A DNA stretch of 32,158 nucleotides from Ignavibacteria bacterium RBG_16_34_14 (GCA_001802865.1 MHAF01000080.1:1-32158), one strand, 5' to 3'. Counted from the first letter of the stretch, positions 1 through 9,338 are shown. Notes: generated from the sequence alone by a model not told the origin. Made by a program: numbers and translations.

Positions 1-487
1 TGAATCCACTAACAGGTTTAATAAAATAAATTACTTCCTGAGGTTCTACAATAAACAACCTAATAAAATCTCTGAATACATAAAAAATATTTCCGCCGGT
101 TTTTTTCTTCAGAGAGCTTGTATCATTTTTAATATACAAAGATTCTATTAAAGTAGAATCTCCAAGTCTAATTGCATATCTTAATCTTTCATTTGTTGAT
201 TTCAGGCTTTCGAGTTCTTTTGATAAAAAAATCATTCTGTTATTAAGCTCTTCAATCTTATTAATTTCTTCTTGAGAAAATTTTTTATTAGAGAGAAAAA
301 TATCGCCAAAAGGTGTTATTGAGAAAAATATGTAGCCGAGAATTGAAATTACTAAAGTGTAGCCCATAAATAGTGCGGCGATTTTAGTTAAGGAAAACTT
401 ATGGGACTTTGCACCGGATGCCGAGTGGTCAGGAATAATAAATACAAAAAAGTTCTTTATTTTTCTTAGTGAATTGAAAAATTTCAA
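1..487 (-). CDS. Probable membrane-anchored M23-type peptidoglycan peptidase, N-terminal part only
   Basis: An open frame runs off the left edge of the window, so only about 162 N-terminal residues are present. The visible protein has a short basic cytoplasmic start, the segment PDHSASGAKSHKFSLTK, one transmembrane helix (about residues 37-57), then a charged coiled-coil-like stretch rich in Glu, Lys and Leu, and ends at IKPVSGF. That order (one helix, a coiled coil, then a Pro-Val-x-Gly-Phe entry) is known from MepM/NlpD-like M23 endopeptidases that trim peptidoglycan, but the catalytic zinc motifs are outside the window, so the function is inferred. I chose the TTG at 487 because AGGA lies 7 bases upstream; no ATG precedes the transmembrane helix. 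It begins 10 bases after the Sua5/YrdC gene and is probably co-transcribed with it. Confidence 0.5.
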   Translation of the reverse strand, partial: MKFFNSLRKIKNFFVFIIPDHSASGAKSHKFSLTKIAALFMGYTLVISILGYIFFSITPFGDIFLSNKKFSQEEINKIEELNNRMIFLSKELESLKSTNERLRYAIRLGDSTLIESLYIKNDTSSLKKKTGGNIFYVFRDFIRLFIVEPQEVIYFIKPVSGF

Positions 488-497
488 CCTCAAATCC

Positions 498-1133
498 TCA
501 GTTTAACTTTTTTAATAAATCATCAAACTTAATCTTTCCTTCACGGATTAAATTCATTTTGTTATTAGTAAGATCAATAAGTGTGGAATATTCATGCATC
601 AACTTTTTATTTGTATAAAAAATAGTATCAACATCAGAACCAAATTCATCTCTTATCATAATAGGATCAAATAATGGTTTCTCATTGCTTCTATTAACAC
701 TTGTTGAAATTACAGGCATTTTTATAGTATCAAGTAATTTCAAACAAAACCTGTTATTTGGAATCCGGAAAGCAGCAGTTTCTATATCTAATATTTTTGA
801 AGTTTTTTTATTAAGCTTTAATACTACCGATACAGGATTAGGCCATATTGATAATAAAAAATCAAGATGTTTTTCGGAATGAATATCTGCATAGGTAAGA
901 AGATTATCAATGTTATTAATAAGAAGAATATATTTTTTACTTGAAGGTCGCTGCTTTATTTTGTCAATCTTATTTACAGCTTCTTCATTAAAAGGATTAG
1001 CTGCAAAACCATAAATTGTATCCGTAGGATGAATAAAAATCGTTCCTTCCAGGTATAACTTCTTAGCAATTTGAACAGCTTCTTCTATATTATTATCTAT
1101 ATCAAATAATTCAGCTAATTTAGATTTAATCAT
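498..1133 (-). CDS. Sua5/YciO/YrdC family threonylcarbamoyl-AMP synthase
   Basis: This cytoplasmic enzyme family makes threonylcarbamoyl-AMP from threonine, bicarbonate and ATP, the first step of the t6A modification at position 37 of ANN-decoding tRNAs. The 211-residue protein shows the family signatures: PTDTIYGF at residues 36-43, KIKQRP at 58-63 (the K-x-R nucleotide-binding motif), and STSVN at 143-147. The length matches the short TsaC/YwlC form without the Sua5 C-terminal domain. An upstream TTG at 1163 is possible, but the ATG at 1133 fits the family N-terminus better and overlaps the stop of the heptosyltransferase gene by 8 bases, which suggests translational coupling. Family membership is secure; the exact subgroup (TsaC versus YciO) is not, so no symbol is given. 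Confidence 0.85.
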   Translation of the reverse strand: MIKSKLAELFDIDNNIEEAVQIAKKLYLEGTIFIHPTDTIYGFAANPFNEEAVNKIDKIKQRPSSKKYILLINNIDNLLTYADIHSEKHLDFLLSIWPNPVSVVLKLNKKTSKILDIETAAFRIPNNRFCLKLLDTIKMPVISTSVNRSNEKPLFDPIMIRDEFGSDVDTIFYTNKKLMHEYSTLIDLTNNKMNLIREGKIKFDDLLKKLN

Positions 1134-2151
1134 TAAGCATATTCTCAATTTTTGAAATAACAACTTCCGGCTTTAGTAAATAACCACAATCAAATGTACT
1201 TATGGGACATTTATCATAACCATGGATTCCGCACGGCTTACAAAATAAATCATCGTAACTTAAATAGCTACTTTTTTCATTATAAGGATAAAAACCAAAT
1301 TCATAAGATGTAGAGCAATATAAAGTTAAAACAGGAATATCTGCACACATACCCATATGAGTTGGAGCACTATCGTTTGAAATTAACAATTTTACATTTT
1401 TTAAAAACTCAATAGATTCGATTATAGAAAAATTGCCTGCACAGGAAATAATATCTTTCTTCTTCAAAGCTAACTCATTACAAACAACTTTATCTTTTTC
1501 TCCGCCAATAAGGACTACTTTATAACCTTTTTTATTTAATTCAGATATTATCCTTTCATAATACTCAAGAGGATATTGTTTTGTATTCCAGATGCTGCCT
1601 GGGGCAATAGCTAATGTATTTTTATCAAAATTATTTTCTAAGATAAATTTAGAAACCTTTTCTTTTACTAATAAATTAATTTTTATTTCAGGAATAATCT
1701 TCCAGCTTTGATCGTCATAATGAAAACCAATTAAGTCAAGATTCCTTTGCACTTCGTGCGCTTTATAATTATAAGGAATAATATATTTATATATATGCAT
1801 GAAGCTGCTATTGTCAAATCCATATGTTTCCAATATATCGGATAATAAAACAATTAATGATGTTCTGAAAGAACGATGAGGAGAAAATAATTTTACATAG
1901 TTTCTTTCTTTTATCTTTTTAGAAAACTTATATGTTGAAAACATTGTTCTGTGCTCATTCCTTTTATCAAGTACAATAACTTCATTAACATAGGGTGAAG
2001 CTGAAAATATTTCCGAAGTTAATGGATTTGATACGACATCAATAACACTTTCAGGATTCAACTCTTTAAGCTTTTGCAGTAATGGCAAAGTTAAAATTGC
2101 ATCACCTATAAAGGCAGTTTGTATTATTAATATTTTTTCTGAGTTAGTCAT
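1126..2151 (-). CDS. Glycosyltransferase family 9 protein, ADP-heptose:LPS heptosyltransferase type
   Basis: The family transfers heptose from an ADP-sugar onto the inner core of lipopolysaccharide on the cytoplasmic face of the inner membrane. The 341-residue protein has a GT-B layout: an N-terminal FIGDAILTLPLL loop (residues 14-25), APGSIWNTKQYP at 183-194 starting the second domain, LIGGEKD at 214-220, and the signature NDSAPTH at 259-265 used to bind the nucleotide sugar. Residues 306-325 carry several cysteines (CKPCGIHGYDKCP) that recur in many GT9 proteins. The gene lies 84 bases after an LpxL-like acyltransferase and overlaps the next gene, consistent with a lipid A/core cluster. WaaF versus WaaC or WaaQ type cannot be decided, and the true acceptor sugar is unknown. 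Confidence 0.85.
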   Translation of the reverse strand: MTNSEKILIIQTAFIGDAILTLPLLQKLKELNPESVIDVVSNPLTSEIFSASPYVNEVIVLDKRNEHRTMFSTYKFSKKIKERNYVKLFSPHRSFRTSLIVLLSDILETYGFDNSSFMHIYKYIIPYNYKAHEVQRNLDLIGFHYDDQSWKIIPEIKINLLVKEKVSKFILENNFDKNTLAIAPGSIWNTKQYPLEYYERIISELNKKGYKVVLIGGEKDKVVCNELALKKKDIISCAGNFSIIESIEFLKNVKLLISNDSAPTHMGMCADIPVLTLYCSTSYEFGFYPYNEKSSYLSYDDLFCKPCGIHGYDKCPISTFDCGYLLKPEVVISKIENMLND

Positions 2152-2235
2152 TTATCATTATTTATTGGTCATAAGCATCAAATAGAATTTGGCTATTTAA
2201 TCTTTAAATCTTTTAATTTTTAAATTTTGTAATTC

Positions 2236-3105
2236 TTAATATTTCCACCTCTTATGCATCCATAGCCATTGTTCCGGATATTGCTTTATAAATTTTTCAA
2301 GAAAAGAGGTATGTCTTTGAGAAATTTCTAATACTTTTTCCTCTTCATTTTCAGGAAGATTATTTAAATCTATTTCTTCAAGTATAACTTTGTAACTATA
2401 ATCATGCTGCCTTATTGTTAAACCATAAATAACGGGAGCTCCTGTTTTTATTGCAAGTATTGCCGGCCCTGCAAGTACAGCAGTATTTATTCCAAAAAAT
2501 TTTACCCTGATTCCTTCAAAAGGACCTCGCTGATCAGCTACCATTGCAACAATATTTTTATTTTTCAATTCTTTATAAACCTGCCTTATTGATATTCCCA
2601 GGGGAATAATTTTATTAATCCATTTGGTCCTTACTTTATTCATCCAATTATTTACAAAAGGATTTCTCTGTGACTTTACAACAACATGAAAAGGTATATC
2701 TATCCTGGTACTTACAGAGGCAGCAATATATTCCCAGTTACCAAAATGAGCAGAAAGAAGTATTACCCCTTTATCTTCCCTATATTTTCTTTCAATAAGA
2801 TCAGCATTACTTAACGGCAGAATATTAATAATTTCTTCTTTGCTCATTCTCGGCAAATACATTATTTCTATTAAGCTTATTATAAAATTTCTATAGCAGC
2901 TAAAAGCGATTTTTTTAATGTTGTCTTTATCAAATTCAGAAAAAACTCGATTCAAATTTTCAAATACCACTTTTTTTCTAATTGGAATTAAATAAAAGAA
3001 CAAATATGCAAGCGGAGATGAAAATTTTCTTGCAAGATTTAAACCGCAAATGCGAAAAAAATAACTTAGCGTAATGAATAAAATATATTCGAGAATATTC
3101 TGCAT
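2236..3105 (-). CDS. LpxL/HtrB-family lysophospholipid/lipid A acyltransferase
   Basis: Members add a secondary acyl chain to the lipid A precursor, or to similar lipids, at the inner membrane. The 289-residue protein has a hydrophobic N-terminus (about residues 1-45) acting as a membrane anchor. The catalytic HX4E motif is seen as AHFGNWE with His120 and Glu125. Further family blocks are KSQRNPFVNNWM, ADQRGPFEG and the C-terminal QYPEQWLWMHKRWK, where WxWxHxRWK-like endings are typical. The start was moved from a TTG at 3129 to the ATG at 3105, which gives the usual hydrophobic N-terminus; neither has a clear Shine-Dalgarno sequence. It lies in a row with a GT9 heptosyltransferase, supporting a role in lipopolysaccharide assembly. 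LpxL versus LpxM type, or use on another lipid, is unresolved. Confidence 0.85.
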   Translation of the reverse strand: MQNILEYILFITLSYFFRICGLNLARKFSSPLAYLFFYLIPIRKKVVFENLNRVFSEFDKDNIKKIAFSCYRNFIISLIEIMYLPRMSKEEIINILPLSNADLIERKYREDKGVILLSAHFGNWEYIAASVSTRIDIPFHVVVKSQRNPFVNNWMNKVRTKWINKIIPLGISIRQVYKELKNKNIVAMVADQRGPFEGIRVKFFGINTAVLAGPAILAIKTGAPVIYGLTIRQHDYSYKVILEEIDLNNLPENEEEKVLEISQRHTSFLEKFIKQYPEQWLWMHKRWKY

Positions 3106-3211
3106 TAAATAGTATAGAAATAAATACAAATTTAAACAATAGGCAGGAAAATAATTAACCCCGGTTAAACATTATAGAAAATATTTGGCTAATACTTACC
3201 AGGGAAAAACT

Positions 3212-4582
3212 TTAGATGGAACGAATTCTTCTTTCCCAATTATCATCGCGCAGTTCTCCCCTTGCCGTTGAATGGATTAATTGATAATCAGAAAAGTTGG
3301 TTAAATCAGCAAAGACAAATATTACTCCGCCTTCAATTTCATTATAACGCCATACTTCATACGGCTTTGAGTCAATCTGATTAGGGAATCTTTCAATTTC
3401 ACTTGGTTCTCCATACTTCAAAAAAATTCTGCCTCTGTCTGTTTCCCATCCCTTTTTACCTAAAGCAGCAAATTGCTGATTGCTAACCTCAATTCGTTTA
3501 AGGTATTCCAGATAAAATTCATTTCTTACAGTAGAAGGTTCAATATCTCTAGCATTCCAAAATGAGTATAAGAACTTTTGTTTACCTTCCTTGCCGGTTA
3601 ATGAACTATATTGTTCAATCTCTTGTTGTGTAGCTATATACTTAGATTTCTTAAATAAATCATCAAGCTCTTCTTCAGCCATTGCTCCAAAATGTGTAGC
3701 AAAGATATTTGTTATTTGAGAATAAATAGAATCATTAATTTTTACTGACGGATTCAGCACATAAAACTTTTTAGATGAAGAGACACCGTAGTTTCTTATA
3801 CTATCAATTAACGAAATAGTCAGAGTGTAGGAATCCGTTGGGAATTTATTTATTGCTATTGTCCCAACCTCAACTCTTGAATCAATATTCTTTGTAATAC
3901 TTTTTGATTTATTGTAAAATATATCTCCCCTGCTATTATATACTAAAGTATTTAATTTTAAAGGAAAATCGATATTTATATTTTGCAGGTTGTATAGTTC
4001 AAAATAATGAAACAAGACAGGCAGGTTTTCACCAAATATTGAAGTGGGTAATGGTATAACTTCAAAACTATTTTTATAAAACACAGAACTCTTATTAGGA
4101 CTATCCTGCAATATTTTAGAAGCGATCTGTATATTACTTATTGAAAGAGAACTTCCTATAAACGGTTCCACTTTAATAGATTCTTTATAAGTCCTGCTAA
4201 CTGTACTATCAGTAAAATTTCTTCCACTGATATTACAAACATATTCACCTATAGGTAAAATAAAACTTATTATACCAACAAGGCTTTTATTCATATCGGA
4301 AGTATCTTTTATCTCATGATTTATTCTCCACTCTCTATTAATAATGGCTGTGTGAATTGATGTGTCAGCAATCTCTATATCTAAAATACCTTCAAGAAGA
4401 ATGCTTGAATCGGTTTGAATTTGAGCAAGACCTTTTTGCCCAAATGAATAATAAAACTCTACATAATTGGAAGAAGAATCATAACCAAATTGAGCATAAT
4501 CAAAATCAAAATCTAACTTTTGCTGTGCACTTATAAAAAAAGGAAGAGAGAAAAATAGAAGGGCTTTTAATAATATTCTCAT
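3212..4582 (-). CDS. GWxTD-domain exported protein of unknown function
   Basis: This 456-residue protein begins with a signal peptide (MRILLKALLFFSLPFFISAQ). A long beta-rich region (about residues 25-280) resembles a stack of extracytoplasmic beta-domains. The C-terminal third carries the GWxTD domain, with GWETDRGRIFLKYGEP starting at residue 378, preceded by a helix containing FLYSFWNARD and followed by YEVWRY. The GWxTD domain is known as a conserved but functionally uncharacterised domain in Bacteroidota, Chlorobiota, Acidobacteriota and relatives. A longer frame starts at 4621, but that position lies inside the terminator hairpin of the upstream PorV-like gene and would bury the signal peptide, so the ATG at 4582 was chosen. 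It is probably periplasmic or attached to the outer membrane. No enzyme activity should be assumed. Confidence 0.8.
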   Translation of the reverse strand: MRILLKALLFFSLPFFISAQQKLDFDFDYAQFGYDSSSNYVEFYYSFGQKGLAQIQTDSSILLEGILDIEIADTSIHTAIINREWRINHEIKDTSDMNKSLVGIISFILPIGEYVCNISGRNFTDSTVSRTYKESIKVEPFIGSSLSISNIQIASKILQDSPNKSSVFYKNSFEVIPLPTSIFGENLPVLFHYFELYNLQNINIDFPLKLNTLVYNSRGDIFYNKSKSITKNIDSRVEVGTIAINKFPTDSYTLTISLIDSIRNYGVSSSKKFYVLNPSVKINDSIYSQITNIFATHFGAMAEEELDDLFKKSKYIATQQEIEQYSSLTGKEGKQKFLYSFWNARDIEPSTVRNEFYLEYLKRIEVSNQQFAALGKKGWETDRGRIFLKYGEPSEIERFPNQIDSKPYEVWRYNEIEGGVIFVFADLTNFSDYQLIHSTARGELRDDNWERRIRSI

Positions 4583-4604
4583 AGTAAATAAATTTATAAT
4601 AAAA

Positions 4605-4634
4605 TAAAAAAGGCGTCCCAAATATGGACGCCTT
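4605..4634 (-). terminator. Rho-independent terminator after the PorV-like gene
   Basis: A perfect 7-bp stem, GGCGTCC (4612-4618) with GGACGCC (4626-4632), has a 7-base loop. On the minus strand it is followed by a run of T (4605-4611). It begins about 22 bases after the stop of the PorV-like gene and lies about 30 bases before the start of the GWxTD gene. Confidence 0.85.
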
Positions 4635-4655
4635 TTAAGATTAATTCAAGACAAA

Positions 4656-5675
4656 TTATTCAACAGCTAATTTTACAGTAAAGTTATGATTTGGAGTTGG
4701 GAAATCTTTTACTTCCCTGTAGGCATAATCAAAAGCCAATCCCATACCATCGGCAAAACTGTAATTTAAGCCGGCTCCAAAAGTAAATCCAAAAGTATTG
4801 TTAACTGTATTCTCAAGAAGCATATCATATCCGCCTCGCACAAAGAATGTGCTTTGAAAACCATACTCCATGCCAAATTTTAATTCATCTTCCAAAGCAT
4901 TATTATTCCTGAAAGTGGTTCCTATCAGAATATTATTCTGCTCATTGAAATTATAGTTATAAGCAGTGCTTAATTCAAAATAGCTGGGGATCTGGAATTC
5001 CTCTGGAACTACTTCATAGTTCCCGCTGGTACTACCGGGCTGGCTTCCGGGAATTCCAGTTCTAACCTGAAGATCTCCTCCTGAATAAGACATATTTGTT
5101 CCAATATTTTTAACAGCAGCACCAATAGATAGGTTGCTTGGAAATCTATACTGAACACCAAAGTCTAATGCAAATCCTGTCGCACTTACATCCATAACAG
5201 ATTCACTTATAACTTTAGCATTTACACCAATACTTACTCTATCTGTAATAACTTTAGAATATGTTATGCCAGCTGTTAAAAAAGAGGGAGAATAAGTTGA
5301 ACCATCTCCGTCAGGAGCCTCGAATGTTGTAACCGGAATATCTCCAAAGTCAAATGTCTTTATACTGAAAGCAAAAGAGCCTAAATCACTAAGATTAGTC
5401 CCTATTGCAAAGTAGGAAACATTTATATCTGCCAGATATGACATATAACTGAACATTGCTTCGCTCCCAGTAGTATGGCTGAGACCCGCTGGGTTATAAT
5501 AAATGGCTTCTAAGCCTGTAACATTGGAGAGAAAAGCACCTCCCGTAGCAATACTTTGAGCACCAACAGGTATTAAGAGCTGATCAGCACCGGTTGTACC
5601 TTTTCTTGATGGATCTCCGGCAAAAACCAGCAATGAATTGATTATTAAAATTATTGTAAATAGCAATTTTCTCAT
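4656..5675 (-). CDS. PorV/PorQ-family outer-membrane beta-barrel protein
   Basis: PorV is the outer-membrane shuttle that receives T9SS cargo from the translocon and passes it to the sortase PorU; PorQ and related proteins share the fold. The 339-residue protein has a signal peptide (residues 1-19, ending LLVFAG), a conserved N-terminal block with GAQSIATGGAF and the family motif YYNPAGL near residue 60, then alternating amphipathic strands to a C-terminal aromatic-rich strand, as in FadL-like barrels. An AGGAG sequence 9 bases upstream supports the ATG at 5675. It follows the large T9SS-tailed protein, so a role in handling such cargo fits. Lineages of this type usually have several PorV-like paralogues, so which one this is cannot be told from the window. 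Confidence 0.8.
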   Translation of the reverse strand: MRKLLFTIILIINSLLVFAGDPSRKGTTGADQLLIPVGAQSIATGGAFLSNVTGLEAIYYNPAGLSHTTGSEAMFSYMSYLADINVSYFAIGTNLSDLGSFAFSIKTFDFGDIPVTTFEAPDGDGSTYSPSFLTAGITYSKVITDRVSIGVNAKVISESVMDVSATGFALDFGVQYRFPSNLSIGAAVKNIGTNMSYSGGDLQVRTGIPGSQPGSTSGNYEVVPEEFQIPSYFELSTAYNYNFNEQNNILIGTTFRNNNALEDELKFGMEYGFQSTFFVRGGYDMLLENTVNNTFGFTFGAGLNYSFADGMGLAFDYAYREVKDFPTPNHNFTVKLAVE

Positions 5676-5713
5676 TTTATAAACTCCTCAAATTTTGAAT
5701 CAATTTTAGTTTA

Positions 5714-5740
5714 AGCAGCCGCTTCAATAAAGCAGCTGCT
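5714..5740 (-). terminator. Hairpin after the large T9SS surface-protein gene, possible terminator
   Basis: An 11-base arm (5714-5724, AGCAGCCGCTT) pairs with 5730-5740 (AAGCAGCTGCT) with one mismatch and a 5-base loop. On the minus strand it is followed only by TTAAACTAAAATT, not a clean T run; on the plus strand it is followed by a long T run. The position, 12 bases past a minus-strand stop codon, suggests a terminator or an mRNA-end stabiliser. Confidence 0.5.
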
Positions 5741-5752
5741 AATTATTTTTTT

Positions 5753-8700
5753 TTAGAATCTATTTATTTGTTTTTGAGGCATAATTATAGTGAATTTAAG
5801 AACTTTATCACCGTATCCTTTAACTGTAACAATTGCAAGATATAAACCTGATGCTGCTCTTAATCCATCCTCATTCCTTAAATTCCATTGTAAGAATGGT
5901 GAAGTTAGGTTGGATTTATCAGCTGTGGTTAATGTTCTTATCAATGTACCTGATAGTGTATATATCCTCAACGTAACATCTTCAGGAGGCAGATTAGTAA
6001 ATGTTATAAATGGTTCATCCGGTGCAGAATTTGAATAACTTGTTGCCGGATTGAAACCAAACATTGGATTTGGATAAACATTAATCTTATCAAATAATGC
6101 TTTTTTATCTGCTTCAGAAAGTTCACCTTTTAATTTTGTCTTAAAGGTAAACTGATCAGCTCCAGTATAAGGATAAGTAGTAACTGGTATATAAAATGTA
6201 CCGGTTGGTGTAACTCCTGGGTTCTCTTTGGGTTTTGCAAGGCCCACAACATACATTGCATTAAACCATGGCGATTTCGCAATTCTTCTTTGTTCATCGG
6301 TTACTCCCTGAGCATTTGCAGGAACGGTATAACCTGTAGAAATATCAGCCCAAACAGTCGAATCGCCGAATGTTCCACCTGTAAATTCAATCTGGCTTCC
6401 GGTGGGGTCATAAGGGGAATCAAAAACAACAATCACTTCTTTTGTTCTTGTCACGGCGGTATCGGGGTTCCAAATACCATCAGGAATTCCATTAAAGTCG
6501 CCACCACTATTTCGTCTCTCAACAAAACCTACTGCAAGCTGATACTCTTGATTATGTTTTTCATCCACTACCCAGGCAGTAAAAGGAACATCAACAAAAC
6601 CTTCTCTAAGTTTACCTACAGTACCTTTACCAATAGTGTCAGCAGCGGTTATTCCACCTGCGTACCTGTGACTATTTCGTGCTTGTATAACACCACCAAT
6701 AAAACCATTCAGGTAACGATATGCTTTCCCAACACCATTAGCACCAAATCTAATCTCTACCCTTCTCAGCCTATCAGCAGTTATTACATTTGATACAGCA
6801 TTTGCCGGAAAATTTGTTATGGTAGATTTCTGCGGTATATCTTTCCCTACATAATAAACCCCTTTTGCTTCTACAGTTGCAAATCGTTGATACCAGATTT
6901 GATCTTCGGGGATAAAATTAAAATAATTTGATTCATAAGCAGGAATTAAAGGTTCGACTTTCAAAATAATTCCTTCTGTAACACTTCCGGCAAAACTTGT
7001 AGTATCAAAATTGTAAATTTTCGATGAGTCAATTAACACTTCACCAGTTGTAGTGTTTGTTAATTTCCAGAATGTACTATAAACCGCCGTATCAGGTTGG
7101 GTTTCATCCTTAAAGAAATTTACTTTATAATCATCTCCCGTTAATTGGTCTGGATAAACAACCAGGTATTTAACATTTCCATCTGATGTTCCTGATTTCA
7201 CCGCAGTCCCAGTTTTAGACGCAGGTGAATATATATCTTCATCATATATAACTCTTATAAGTGGAGTTTCAAATTCTTCCATTGCAACACCCAATGGATC
7301 GTAATAAGCACCAGGATATTGAGGACCATAAACTATTGTATCATTCTCATTAAATTCATCTCTATTAATAATTACATTATGGTTTAAATAAAAGTGAGTA
7401 ATTGCAAAATAATACTCATGCCCTTTTATAAGAGGACCTCCAGTAAATGGATCACTTTCAAGTCTGTATCTGATTCTACCGGTTAAAGGGTCACCGTATA
7501 AAAGTATATCTAACTGCGTAGCTCTTTGCCATATACGATCCTGCCCGCCATTACCTGATACTTTATAAATATCATCAATAAAATTATCGAGATCATAAGC
7601 TGATAACAATTCGCTATTATCTACTCCCTGAATGCTTCCTGCTTTTGAATTTGACCTGAATGCTGTAAGATAAAAACCTTCAAGCTTTCTGTCTACATCA
7701 AGAACGGTATCAACACCTGTATAATTAACCTGCTCTGATGTTTCCCACGTTAAATCAATAAAACCAGTACCTGTTTGTACTTCATATTTTATTGCAGGAG
7801 GTGCAGGAAGTGTTGGGAAGTTACTGTCAAATAAAAGTTGTGCTATTAAATCATATTCTTTAGTTTTTGTAATACTGCTAAGTTGATTATCATCTCTTCC
7901 AACCACATAAGCTGCCACAATATCTACGGGTTGACCTTTTACTAATTTAAAAGGACCTGTATTCGACATTTGTCTCTGATCAGTTTCATAAGTATTTATC
8001 CATCCGGTTTGAGTTACCGGATCGCCTGAGTAAAAGAATCTTGGATCAACTTCTGCACAAGGAACTCCACCCAATACAGAACCATAAGTCCAGGTACAGG
8101 GGTCTAATACATTCCCGAATTTATTTGTACCTAACATATAGTTTCGTGCTTCAAGCCTTGTATTTGGATCTCCGAGTTCCGGATGGCTTTGCATATAATG
8201 AACAAAGGATGATAAGCCAAGATTTTTTGCACCAAGAACAGTTGCAATACCTCTTGCTTGTCCCTGAATATTATAAGCCGTATCTAAAACTGTTTCGCCT
8301 TCGTCAAAAGTTCCATTGCTATTTGCATCCACAAACGTTTCGCCAGGAATATAAGCAATTGGTCCCTGGAAAAAGTCAATCATAAAGCAGGGGGGGTTTA
8401 CACCCCAATCATTATCAGGTCCATTATTGTAAACAAAACCTGAATTTAACGTAGTATCGCAACCAACAAGATCATCAAGATAAGCATCTTGTTCTTCTCC
8501 TAAATCAGGATCAGCCCAAACCCCTAAATAAACATCATCAATAACGTCTGCAACTTCCCCGGTGTTTAAGATACTATATCTTATAAATATCATATTTCCG
8601 GTTATACCTTTTGAAGCAAAAGCAAACACAGTTTGCCTAATCTCAATTCCCTGCGGATCAACATCGTTAAATCTTCTTAAAGCAGGATCTACCTGATCAC

Positions 8701-9301
8701 TATATACACACCAGGCAGTTTCATCACCTATTAAATCAGGTCTGTCTTCGGTAGGATCCCATTTACCATTACCATTCAAATCAACCGGATCATAAGTTCC
8801 ATCACCATTTCCATCATGATAATAAGCACCTAAAGCAACCGCATCTTTCCATTCCTCCCAGCTCGTGGCAAAATCACCGTCTCGAGCAGAAAGAACATAA
8901 ATCTGAGCTCTTGAATCAGTTGGACCTGCTTCATAGGTTCCAGCTTGATAATCCTGGATACGGGAAGCAGATGCTACTGCATTAGCCCAAACATTTCCGT
9001 TTGTAACTCCACTTAAGAAAAAACCACCTGAAAAGAGAAAGTTACCACTTGTTTCGGATCCAACATTATTAAGTTTTCCACCTGCCAGATGACCCTCTAT
9101 GGTTACTTCTCCCATAACTCCTTCTCTGTTCATGGGCATATTAATATTATTAATTCCCATAAAATAGGCATCTCCAGATTTAAGAGTTACCTTTTGAAAT
9201 TTTTTACCACCCTCTCCTTCTCTGAAAGTAAAAGCAAGAGAAAATGAAACTATTAAAATAAGCCAGATGCCTATTTTTATTTTGTTATATCTATAATTCA
9301 T
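5753..9301 (-). CDS. Large secreted surface protein with a T9SS-type C-terminal sorting domain
   Basis: This 1182-residue protein has a signal/anchor segment (IWLILIVSFSLAF, about residues 11-23) and a long extracellular region. The region holds calcium-loop-like Asp/Asn/Gly repeats (GDGTYDPVDLNGNGKWDP and DANSNGTFDEGE), like those of type 3 thrombospondin/dockerin-style loops. The last 100 residues form a T9SS type A tail starting at NKINVYPNPMFGF and containing ASGLYLAIV. The tail ends unusually with IIMPQKQINRF rather than the common short KKLIK-like end. No catalytic domain is recognised. I chose the ATG at 9301 because AGGA lies just upstream; two earlier ATGs (9313, 9328) and a TTG are less likely. 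It starts 37 bases after a TonB-dependent receptor, so the two form an operon and may work together at the cell surface. Confidence 0.8.
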   Translation of the reverse strand: MNYRYNKIKIGIWLILIVSFSLAFTFREGEGGKKFQKVTLKSGDAYFMGINNINMPMNREGVMGEVTIEGHLAGGKLNNVGSETSGNFLFSGGFFLSGVTNGNVWANAVASASRIQDYQAGTYEAGPTDSRAQIYVLSARDGDFATSWEEWKDAVALGAYYHDGNGDGTYDPVDLNGNGKWDPTEDRPDLIGDETAWCVYSDQVDPALRRFNDVDPQGIEIRQTVFAFASKGITGNMIFIRYSILNTGEVADVIDDVYLGVWADPDLGEEQDAYLDDLVGCDTTLNSGFVYNNGPDNDWGVNPPCFMIDFFQGPIAYIPGETFVDANSNGTFDEGETVLDTAYNIQGQARGIATVLGAKNLGLSSFVHYMQSHPELGDPNTRLEARNYMLGTNKFGNVLDPCTWTYGSVLGGVPCAEVDPRFFYSGDPVTQTGWINTYETDQRQMSNTGPFKLVKGQPVDIVAAYVVGRDDNQLSSITKTKEYDLIAQLLFDSNFPTLPAPPAIKYEVQTGTGFIDLTWETSEQVNYTGVDTVLDVDRKLEGFYLTAFRSNSKAGSIQGVDNSELLSAYDLDNFIDDIYKVSGNGGQDRIWQRATQLDILLYGDPLTGRIRYRLESDPFTGGPLIKGHEYYFAITHFYLNHNVIINRDEFNENDTIVYGPQYPGAYYDPLGVAMEEFETPLIRVIYDEDIYSPASKTGTAVKSGTSDGNVKYLVVYPDQLTGDDYKVNFFKDETQPDTAVYSTFWKLTNTTTGEVLIDSSKIYNFDTTSFAGSVTEGIILKVEPLIPAYESNYFNFIPEDQIWYQRFATVEAKGVYYVGKDIPQKSTITNFPANAVSNVITADRLRRVEIRFGANGVGKAYRYLNGFIGGVIQARNSHRYAGGITAADTIGKGTVGKLREGFVDVPFTAWVVDEKHNQEYQLAVGFVERRNSGGDFNGIPDGIWNPDTAVTRTKEVIVVFDSPYDPTGSQIEFTGGTFGDSTVWADISTGYTVPANAQGVTDEQRRIAKSPWFNAMYVVGLAKPKENPGVTPTGTFYIPVTTYPYTGADQFTFKTKLKGELSEADKKALFDKINVYPNPMFGFNPATSYSNSAPDEPFITFTNLPPEDVTLRIYTLSGTLIRTLTTADKSNLTSPFLQWNLRNEDGLRAASGLYLAIVTVKGYGDKVLKFTIIMPQKQINRF

Positions 9302-9338
9302 TTTTTTCCTCATTAAAATTGTATCCATATTCAATTAA

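Noticed and set aside
3154-3167. Palindrome TTAACCCCGGTTAA before the acyltransferase gene
   Set aside because: Short, with no partner copy in the window; it could be an operator but nothing else supports this.
4583-4621. Longer GWxTD protein starting at 4621
   Set aside because: The extension lies inside a terminator and would place 13 residues before a good signal peptide.
5790-6793. Plus-strand open frames opposite the large surface protein
   Set aside because: No recognisable domains or ribosome-binding sites, and they lie opposite a gene with clear protein features; treated as shadows.
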